Origin: Pseudomonas frederiksbergensis
GTDB taxonomy: Bacteria > Pseudomonadota > Gammaproteobacteria > Pseudomonadales > Pseudomonadaceae
Direction of reading: 5' to 3'
Length of the DNA: 64,000 nt
Assembly (NCBI RefSeq): GCF_000802155.2
Contig: NZ_JQGJ02000003.1
Span: forward strand, 62,001-126,000
Of the stretch, positions 7,743 to 15,900 are shown piece after piece. Each line of letters begins with the position of its first letter. The first letter of the stretch is position 1. Both the position numbers and the translations under genes were made by a program. The notes beneath the pieces are model-generated. The model did no database searches. It worked only from the letters and a program-made list of their open reading frames with translations, and had not been told where the DNA came from.

Positions 7743-7819
7743 TTTCGCTACTCCAAGTCACGGCAAGGGTCGACAGGGCGCTGGCGATCAGCTGGGTCAA
7801 TGCAGTAGGGCAAGACGCG

Positions 7820-9409
7820 TTGTTCCAGCGCTTCTCCGACAATGTGGCCTGGGCTGAGGCACCGAGTCTGAGCCCTTGTGAGGAAGGTCAGGAGGTTCGC
7901 TCAGACATCTGGTTTGTAGCAACCTCGGTGCAGACCGACCTTAACCACGACGTGTATCAGACTTGTGAGGCCTTGCTGGCGCTGACACCTGCAGCAGATA
8001 TTGTGTCCAGCGACGCGCTCGGATCTGACGGGGCCATCGTCCCGTCCACAGTCGAAGACTACCCGCTTGCGCGCAAACGCATGCCCAGGGCGAACGTTCC
8101 CGCGCCCGAGCAGGTCGCCCGCAATCGTGCTTGGCTGGCCATACTCAACACGTACTTGGCTACTGAGAGTTACACCGCCTATCTAGCGCAATGCTTGGAT
8201 CTGCTCAATCTGCTCGTCCCTAACCTCAGAGCGCTTCTTGACGGGCAGTTCAGAGGGAAGACAGATGCCACGGCGCTCAACGCCTTGGGGCGCGTATACG
8301 AAGCAGCTATCGGCTTGGTGGCGCCACAGGAGGAGCCGCTAGCTGCTAGGGTCCAGAGGTGGTCGAGGCTGCCATCGATTCTGTCCAGTTGCTCCACGGA
8401 TCTCGTCCGGAGGTTTCTTGCGCTACCGCAGGGTGCCCCGGCCTACATGGGCTGGCTTAGCGATATACAGAAGAGTATCGCTACTGCGGCGTCAGAGGAG
8501 TCATGGGATGTGTTGTCAATCGAGGCTCCCAAAGAGTTGGATGAGCTACGGCGCCTTGTGGAAATGGTGCAGACGATGGCCGGTGAGTCTGAGAAAAGAG
8601 GGCGGCATCCGTTTCTCACCCACCGTTCTCGGACGGCACCAAAGGGGAGTGCGCTTGGCAAGGCGGCACTCGCCACGCGTCGATATCGCGAAGCCGAGCT
8701 CAATAACTTGGAAGGTAGGCTAAGGACCGAGCTGACCGCCATTAGCCCTGGCATCGGCGTTCATCTGCTGGCTGAGGCCACCATTCCCGAGGTGTGGCCG
8801 CCTGCGGATGTGCTGGTCACCTTGCCTGTGAACACCGATGGAACAGACGTGGACTTGGCGAGTGGCTGGCCAGCCTGGCGTGCTCTCGTTGAAGACGGGC
8901 GCAAGATTTGCGTCCTGCCTGTCATGAATAGGCTCGGATTGACGAGCCTCGCTACATCTGGCTTCGACAGGCTGTTCCCGGTTCTACCTCATGAACTGGC
9001 GCAACCCTGGTGCGCCGCCGCAGGACTCGAGGCAGCTCCGCTGGATTCGCTAAACGCATTTACTCGTCTCACCAACCCGTTGGCAGAGCTCCAGGGCATT
9101 GATGCGTACTGGTGCAGCAAGGGAACCAGGACGCCCGAGGAGGAACGCATCTATCGGGCGGTCTCCGAGACTCTCGACGAAGCGAGGGAGGCGTGGAGCA
9201 ACTTGGCGCTCACGGATGACATCAAGGGGGCTGGCCTGCAGCTCCTTGATGTCGCTCTTCAAGGCGAGTTCCCGATTGCGAATGCCGCCGCAAGGCTGCT
9301 GCACGGCGAGCGGACCCAGACTATCGATGTCATCGAGTCATTCGTCCTAGGGCTTACCTTGTTCGACTGTCAGCGCACAGGTGAGCGCAGTGCACAAACT
9401 CGGCAATGA
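7820..9409 (+). CDS. C-terminal half of the broken STAND NTPase gene
   Basis: This is the first start (TTG) after the frame break, giving 529 residues, but the frame is open from 7706 and reads smoothly from the end of the upstream half. It is rich in Leu/Ala helices, as expected of the sensor region that follows the NTPase core in STAND proteins. No enzymatic motif is seen. There is no ribosome binding site before 7820, so it is probably not translated alone. It ends 145 bp before MITE copy 2. Confidence 0.6.
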   Translation: MFQRFSDNVAWAEAPSLSPCEEGQEVRSDIWFVATSVQTDLNHDVYQTCEALLALTPAADIVSSDALGSDGAIVPSTVEDYPLARKRMPRANVPAPEQVARNRAWLAILNTYLATESYTAYLAQCLDLLNLLVPNLRALLDGQFRGKTDATALNALGRVYEAAIGLVAPQEEPLAARVQRWSRLPSILSSCSTDLVRRFLALPQGAPAYMGWLSDIQKSIATAASEESWDVLSIEAPKELDELRRLVEMVQTMAGESEKRGRHPFLTHRSRTAPKGSALGKAALATRRYREAELNNLEGRLRTELTAISPGIGVHLLAEATIPEVWPPADVLVTLPVNTDGTDVDLASGWPAWRALVEDGRKICVLPVMNRLGLTSLATSGFDRLFPVLPHELAQPWCAAAGLEAAPLDSLNAFTRLTNPLAELQGIDAYWCSKGTRTPEEERIYRAVSETLDEAREAWSNLALTDDIKGAGLQLLDVALQGEFPIANAAARLLHGERTQTIDVIESFVLGLTLFDCQRTGERSAQTRQ

Positions 9410-9553
9410 CAATGATCTACACCTACATGCTCAAGGTGGGGTGGTGGCGCGACGAAGCCCTTTGGATCCCTGCCCAGGACTGATCTGCTGCAAAGCAGCC
9501 ATCGCTGAACTTCCGCCTTACCGCCTAAAGTGCACTGGAGGACTGCTCCTGGC

Positions 9554-9732
9554 CGATTCTGTTGAAAAAGTCGGCTATGGTTTCCACGGCAGAAAAGTAC
9601 GCGTTTGAGATTGAAATCTTTACTTTGAGCAGAGGATTCCGGGCTCAGATTTCGCATAGCTGCGTGCAAAAAAGGCGTTTCAGCAGTCAGTATGAGGGCA
9701 TTCTGGAAGGACCGACTTTTTCAACACAATCG
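9554..9732. mobile_element. MITE-like element, copy 2 (179 bp)
   Basis: This has the same terminal inverted repeats and orientation as the copy at 5137-5316, with moderate sequence drift between the copies. The two copies enclose the whole broken nuclease-STAND gene, so recombination between them would delete it. The rest of the gap 9410-9896 holds no convincing gene; reading frames across it are chance frames through the repeat. After the element there is a GC-rich tract with TGTCGGCCGCAAGCGGCAG. Confidence 0.72.
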
Positions 9733-9896
9733 GCCGATAGCTGTCGGCCGCAAGCGGCAGCTTCTGAGCCAGAGCTGCCCCGCGCTGCTGGCAGCTATAG
9801 GTCAGAAATAGACACTCAACATTGGTTAGTACGTGCACGCGATCTGATCAGGCTGCGGGTTCGTGGTATCGCCCATGGGAATCCGCTCTCGCGGAG

Positions 9897-11258
9897 CTAA
9901 GGCAGTTGCACTGCAGCGTTCATGAGAAACGTGACCATGAGAGCACTGTCATAAGGCTCGCTCGCCCTGGTGCCGTCTGATAGGTAAAAATCCGCTGTCG
10001 TTCCATCCGCGCCTCCGTAAATAATTAGCTCCGACGGAGGAACTCGGCCAGTTTGATCCTCAATCCGAGCAACAAATCGGACGGCGTTGATGCCATTAGC
10101 CGGGAAGAAGCGAGTATTGAGGACTGTCTTTTGGAAAAAGACATTTGATACAGGAGCGTCCGACTCGTGCTCGGCGACCTGATTAACAAGCGCCTCCTGT
10201 GACTGACCGGATCGTTGCGTTGCATCAAACCATTCGCGGAAAAGGGCAGACGTCGGCAGACCGTTATGCAGCTCATCAATGCCCTGGAGAAAGTCAGCAT
10301 GGATGGCGCAAACGAATTGTGCTGCAAAAGCTCTCCGCTGCTGGTACTCAATCTCCCTCCGTGCCTCTTTACGCAGCATGGCCGCGGTTAACTCATCATT
10401 GCTCAAGAAAGCTTCTCCGGTTGTTGGCGTGATCAATTGCCGAAGATTCGTGGCGAACTGTGCAAGCGTTGGTCTTTCTGCTGAACGAATGTTACAGGTC
10501 TGAGCGATCAAGACCATCGCATGATGGATTTTCGGAATTGTCGGAAACAGGAGCGCTAGGTCGAACTCCTCTTGAAACCAGACCGGTCCCGGAAAAACTA
10601 CATGCCTCTGACCATTCACCATGGCCCAGAATACTTTTCCTAGGCTGAACACGTCGCCTTTTTCATCTACATTCGCTACACGCCCTATGCTGTACTCAGG
10701 AGGCCGATAGGCCCAGGCCCCGATAGCTCGATGAGTTGGGGTTAGCCTCTCGTCCTCAGCAAGGTACGCGCATCCGAAGTCGCTAAGGGCTAGCGAGATC
10801 TCGCTATCACGTCGCTTGTAGAGCAAATTTTCGGGTTTGATGTCTCGATGGTGAACGGGCTGAGGTCGGTTCGCGAGTTGAGCAAGTGTTTCGACGATGG
10901 GCAGCAGCGCTTTTGCAGCTTTCTCGGGTTGAGCTTGGTATTCATCGATGACTTCCGCGAGATTACCCTCGAGCAGCTCCATGACGATTTCGATCTCTCC
11001 AGCACGCTTCCGCACGTCCACGATAGGTACAACCGCTAATTTAGGGTTTCCGGCCATCCCAGCTAGCAGCTGTGCTTCTCGGGCGAACCGAGCAACCGGT
11101 TCTTTCGAAGCGTTAGGTTTAAGACGTTTGATAGCATAGGTGCCGTCCGTCCAAACATGGGCGTTACCACCGTCGCCTTTGTGCTTCCACGTTAACGGTA
11201 TCGAGTCGTGGTTTGGCTTCCAAGGTGGGCCGCCGGCATCTATTTCCTTGATTTCCAT
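9897..11258 (-). CDS. Hanks-type Ser/Thr protein kinase with C-terminal extension
   Basis: This 453-residue protein has a eukaryotic-like kinase domain in about residues 22-285: the ATP-anchoring lysine in AIKRL (Lys44), Glu61 in the C-helix, the catalytic loop HRDIKPENLL (Asp139, Asn144), the DFG motif (Asp160-Gly162) and a PPE motif in the activation segment. All key residues are present, so it should be active. There is no transmembrane segment, so it is cytosolic. The last 150 residues form an unrecognised domain. Position in the variable part of the element, between two large NTPase genes, suggests a defence or stress-signalling function, but no partner is identified. Confidence 0.82.
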   Translation of the reverse strand: MEIKEIDAGGPPWKPNHDSIPLTWKHKGDGGNAHVWTDGTYAIKRLKPNASKEPVARFAREAQLLAGMAGNPKLAVVPIVDVRKRAGEIEIVMELLEGNLAEVIDEYQAQPEKAAKALLPIVETLAQLANRPQPVHHRDIKPENLLYKRRDSEISLALSDFGCAYLAEDERLTPTHRAIGAWAYRPPEYSIGRVANVDEKGDVFSLGKVFWAMVNGQRHVVFPGPVWFQEEFDLALLFPTIPKIHHAMVLIAQTCNIRSAERPTLAQFATNLRQLITPTTGEAFLSNDELTAAMLRKEARREIEYQQRRAFAAQFVCAIHADFLQGIDELHNGLPTSALFREWFDATQRSGQSQEALVNQVAEHESDAPVSNVFFQKTVLNTRFFPANGINAVRFVARIEDQTGRVPPSELIIYGGADGTTADFYLSDGTRASEPYDSALMVTFLMNAAVQLP

Positions 11259-11590
11259 TACTTATTTCCATGACTAGGGATCCAACGAGAGCGGTACGAT
11301 TTCACAAATAGTCTCCATTGTCTGCTCTGGCCGATTGCGCCCATTGCGAACGGCAACTTGGGTCGACTTCTGACAGACAGGGCTACCTAGTGCACAGGTC
11401 AAATCCGACGCAAACGAACGGTCAGGTCAAATGAAAATGAGTAGGCAAGTGACACGCAAATGGGTATCAGGTGGAGTGCAATTGCCCAGCCCCTCACCAA
11501 GGAGCAAAAGTGTAGGTGGACTAGTGCAGGATAGGCATACCACCGGTAAAGTACCCGCGTATTAAGCTGTTGCCTAGGAGGGAAACTGCT
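11259..11590. other. Intergenic region between divergent genes, with orphan repeat motif
   Basis: This 332-bp gap lies between the leftward kinase gene and the rightward gene at 11591. It contains a copy of CTAGTGCAGGATAGGCA at 11521-11537, the motif repeated at 4642, 4802 and 4939, here 53 bp before the start codon. A strong ribosome binding site (TAGGAGGG) lies at 11575-11582. No further gene is seen. Confidence 0.5.
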
Positions 11591-12682
11591 ATGCAAAGCC
11601 AGGCTCGTTGGCAACTGTTCAATATCGACTCGTTGATTGAGGAGCTCCAGGGCGAAGCGCCTGATGGTAAGACCCTCGATTTGTATGTCGCCTCATTGGC
11701 CTTCAAAAACTTCGACTTTGTTATGCGGCGACTGCCCTTCGTGTTTGAAAGCGTGACCTACAACCCGAATGTCTGGCAGACGCTTGTGCAAGCAGCGCCG
11801 CTAAAATTCCGAATACGCGACACATTAGAGGAGGTGCTGGTATTTGTTCAGACCGAACACTGCGGCTGCCTACGAACTTATCGCTTTAAACGACAGCGGG
11901 GTTTAACCGCCGATGAAATCGTTGCCAACGGATGGGTGACGCTACCCACAACCCGAGCCCTCTATGACCAGCTCGATACGCCAGCAGCCAGATCGCTGCA
12001 TGACGCGTGGCACGCATGGAGGACCCAAACCACACAAGAACCGACAGCCTTAGCTGAGGGCCGCTTCCAGAACACGTCGGTTACCCGCTCATTAATCTTC
12101 TCCGGGGTAGGTGGGTGTGTAGCTTGTGCAGCCCCGGCCGTCGCTTCTGCACGTACAACCCTAGGAACTAATGCAGGCAGAGGGGTACTCATCCAATTGC
12201 CCCTCTGTGCGGTTCATATGGAGTCTGCACGGCAGCAACCTAGCGTGATGCGATTTCTCGAGTCTTTGTTTTCAATGTCACTGAATCTTCCCGACGTTGA
12301 GCGCGCAGAGGCAATCCCCGATGAGCTAATTCCTCATATACACGCGCTGGTCGCCGAGGGGCTTAATGGCGAGGTGGGAGAAGCAGAAAAGCGACGACGT
12401 GGCTGGCACTTAAGAATTCCACTAACTGGAGGATGGCATTGGTTGCTACGGCTGAACACCCTAATGGACTATGCGTACATGCTGTACCAGCCCGGCGTAT
12501 CTAAAGAAGTATATCGGGCCGATTCTGCACCGGATCACCCCGATCTGCCGTTCTTTCCAGACCATGAGCATTCCAAACCTTACAAAAAAAGCGACACGAC
12601 AGCACCCAGCTTCTTATATGGAAATCCGCTTTTTGATCTTAAACGCTTATGCGATGTGGAGAGGGAGCTTCGAAATGGATAA
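11591..12682 (+). CDS. Hypothetical protein with a putative zinc-binding motif
   Basis: This 363-residue protein is soluble. It has a CxC pair at Cys91/Cys93 and a later set C176-x2-C179 ... C206-x2-H209, a spacing suggestive of a treble-clef or zinc-ribbon fold. The rest is unrecognised; the region around residues 255-310 is rich in Trp and charged residues. The ATG at 11591 is chosen because AGGAGG lies at the right distance. It stands alone on the plus strand between leftward genes. Nuclease or nucleic-acid binding would fit a treble clef, but no catalytic signature is seen. Confidence 0.6.
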   Translation: MQSQARWQLFNIDSLIEELQGEAPDGKTLDLYVASLAFKNFDFVMRRLPFVFESVTYNPNVWQTLVQAAPLKFRIRDTLEEVLVFVQTEHCGCLRTYRFKRQRGLTADEIVANGWVTLPTTRALYDQLDTPAARSLHDAWHAWRTQTTQEPTALAEGRFQNTSVTRSLIFSGVGGCVACAAPAVASARTTLGTNAGRGVLIQLPLCAVHMESARQQPSVMRFLESLFSMSLNLPDVERAEAIPDELIPHIHALVAEGLNGEVGEAEKRRRGWHLRIPLTGGWHWLLRLNTLMDYAYMLYQPGVSKEVYRADSAPDHPDLPFFPDHEHSKPYKKSDTTAPSFLYGNPLFDLKRLCDVERELRNG

Positions 12683-12999
12683 TGATGCGAAACATGATCA
12701 TACCACCGGGCCCCGGCCGATTCAGCACTGGCAGCTGGAGGTTTAAGGTTGTATATAAGGACTGCTACTAGCTTTTCCAGGCTGGTATCTATCTGACATA
12801 AAGCTCCGGGCCACCAAGTGTGGCCAGAGCTAGACTCGTTAGTTCGCGGGCATAACCGCTCAAACTGGTGAACTCGGTGTTCAGGTAGGTGCGACATAGC
12901 TTCATTAGATTTATTCCAATGAGCTATTCACCGTGCATAGGTTGGCATTCCTACGTAGCAATATGGTCACCGACTATAACCGCCCCCACATGGATCAAC
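12683..12999. other. Gap without a recognised gene
   Basis: This 317-bp stretch lies between the convergent ends of the gene at 11591-12682 and the giant gene at 13000-18366. It contains one short hairpin (GGCCAC-CAAGT-GTGGCC near 12810-12826) and otherwise nothing I can interpret. Confidence 0.4.
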
Positions 13000-15900
13000 T
13001 CAAACTACCTCAGCGAGGCACACTCCGCGAAACGACTCGCTTTGCTGCAAGGCGGCACTGCGGCGATCACCAAGGTCGACCAGTGCATCAAGCACCTGCA
13101 GCAGCTTACGAGCTAGGGGGGCAGGCAGCGGATGCAAGCGATCAGCATGCGCCTGCACCAGAGCCGCAATCGCGGCCGGTATCGAACTACCCTTCCAACC
13201 CGCGGGCAGGCGTCCGTCAACGATCTGCGACAGAATTTGGTCAGCAAACGTGTCGGCTTGGTAGGCAGCACCGGAACGCTCGCATAGGGTGACGAACTGG
13301 CGCGTGACGTAGGGGTTCCAGCCAGCGGCACGCACCATACGGTCGATCAACGGCATGACTTTCAAAAGATCATTCCAATTACCGTTAGCGAATCGAGTAG
13401 CCCCGGGGGCACGCTCAACGACCACGAAGAGAAGTGATTTGATCAACTCTGGCAGGTCGAATCCACCAATGCGCCCATCGCTATATCGCGAGCGGAGGTC
13501 ATAAACCTCTAGCGTTCGTTCGAGCACAGCCTGCAGCAAATGTAGCGTGTCATCCCGGATCTCCTGCGCATCGAGAACTTCACTGCAAACCAGCGATACA
13601 GTGAAAGGGGCGAGCAATCGCATTGCAATTTCATCGGGCTGCTCAAGGATCGGCCGTAGAAGCCTCCGCAAGGTCTCGTCGCCAGAGAGATGGGGAACAA
13701 CGCTTGCCAACATATTTCCCAACTGATCCTTCCACCTATAGAGGTTTGCGTCGCCACGCTCGCGCCCCCGGCGCCTTTCCGTTCGCCATGCCGGGTTGAT
13801 CGTGTCTAGCGTCCAGCTGACAAACGCCTCAAGGGCATCTACATAATGCACTCGATACGAGCTCGCCATGACCGCCCCCACCGGGATGTTCTTTAGGACA
13901 TTCGCGGCGTATTGGCTATCCCAAAGATCATCGGTGCTTGCCCAACCGTCTTCCTCGTCCTCATCAAAAACCGACGAACTCTCGGCATCCGAGGCAATCT
14001 GCCGCCAAGAAGGCAAGGGGCGTACCCAAACAGGCAATGGCCCTTGCTCGCTGTACTCATCGAGCGCAGCTGCTAGTGCAGTGACTCGGCGATCTATTTC
14101 CATTTGCCGCCTCGCATCGGTGTCGAGCTGGTACATGTCTCGCCTCCTTACGAGTTGTGCCAACCGCAGCCCGAGGTTTAGACCGCACCAGGCAAAGCGT
14201 GCATCGCTCCCCCAACAGCTGGCAACTTCTTCGAGCGCAACTAAGGAAATCGAGTCGAGGGGATGGGTGATTAGAAGATAGAGCTCCTCGCGGTCATCAG
14301 GATGTTCGCTGCCCGACTTAATACGCGCGGCCAATGCACGCGCCACAAAGATCTTCGGGTGCCAAGGAATCACGGATCTGGCAAATATGTCGTCGACCTC
14401 CTCACGCATGAGGCAAAAACTCTCTACCGTGGAGTCAGCCCAGGCCCTATGCTCGCCCGCATCGGAAAAGCAAATTACGGCCGCAGCGGTTCCTGCAATT
14501 GCTCCTTCGGTGAGCCCGCTGCCGGGCATCAGCGAAATTGATCGTCCTGCCGCAGCCGCTTCAATCAGTTCCACTGCACGCTCGACCGCTTCATCCGCCG
14601 AAAATCCAGGCTCCCATTGACGCGAGCTGAAGCACTTCTCCACCCACAGCCACAACTCCATCTCGCGCCCCACCTGCGCATGACGCTGTAGAGCCGCTTG
14701 CACTTCAGGAGCTGCATGCCGGGGACTACTCATAGAAATCTGGACCGCATCACTGCGGCCGGGAATCGGCTCAGCTTTGTAGTTTTCGCTATGGCCCAGT
14801 TCAGACCAAAGCTCCGCCGTACGCTGAAGCTCAGCCACATGCTCGGGGTCCTGCGCTTCTTCCTGAGAGGCGAACTCCAACTTCTTCGGAAAATCGTCTA
14901 GTGCCTCACGACATGCATCTCGCAGTGTCACATCACCACCAAGAACGAAGAGCGGCACTAAGTCGCGCAGCTCCAAAGAGCGCGATGGCATCTGCATGTT
15001 GTCAGCAACAGCTTGTCGATGCGTTGCATCAACGCTTCCCTTCTCAAAGCCGATCAGTCCGGCACTCTGCAATTGGTGCTCTTGAACCTTGCGCTGCAAG
15101 TCGAGCCGACACAGCCGGAGGCTCCTTATCAGCGCCAGCGTAGTAGGCGAAGCTTCCTTGGCTCGCAGAGCGAGGTGCACTGCAATACCCAGAACGCCAA
15201 TACTGTTGTGCCCATACAGGATCTGTCGCAACACATCTTCCAGCGGGCGACCGGCATCGAGCTGAGCAATGGCCCAACGCTCCAGCGCCATAAGCGCACA
15301 CTCCACCACCTGCGGTCCACCATGGCCACGGAACCAAGCGTAATGCTGGTCACTGCCCCAAAACTCGTGCCTTCCCCAAGGAAACTCCAGTACGAGCGGT
15401 AAAGGTGTATTACTGCGATGCCAGTGCCTATGCAACTGACTCCATGCCGTGGTGGCGTGGTTAACCAGATCGCGGATCAGCGCGAGCGACACTTCTGGAT
15501 CGCGCATCAGCAACGAATGAAACGGTTCGCGCAGAGGCGACGCAGGGAAGTAGCCCTGATGATCAGCGCCGATCGATAACCGATCCCAGTCGTGATGGGA
15601 GAAAGAGTGCCCTAGGAAGGGGCTCGAGATCTCTAGCTCGTCGAATCGAGTCCGTTTCTCTGGTGGAATCGCTTCGACTTCTTTGCGCCGGCGGCTCTGC
15701 TGGATCGCTTCGCGGCGCCACCTCTCCAACGTGGCATCGGGCAGCTCCTCCAAAAACCATTGGCAGGCAACTCTCGCTAGCTGTGCCGGGTGTGTTTCTG
15801 CCAACACCGGCGCGTAGGTCATGAGCTCGCGGAAAGCACTGTCGGACCAGCGTTCAACTGTCTCAACCCTAGCAAGATAATCGGCCACTACATCCGGGTA

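Noticed and set aside
9562..9900. A 112-residue frame as a gene
   Set aside because: It begins inside MITE copy 2 and has no coding character beyond the repeat.
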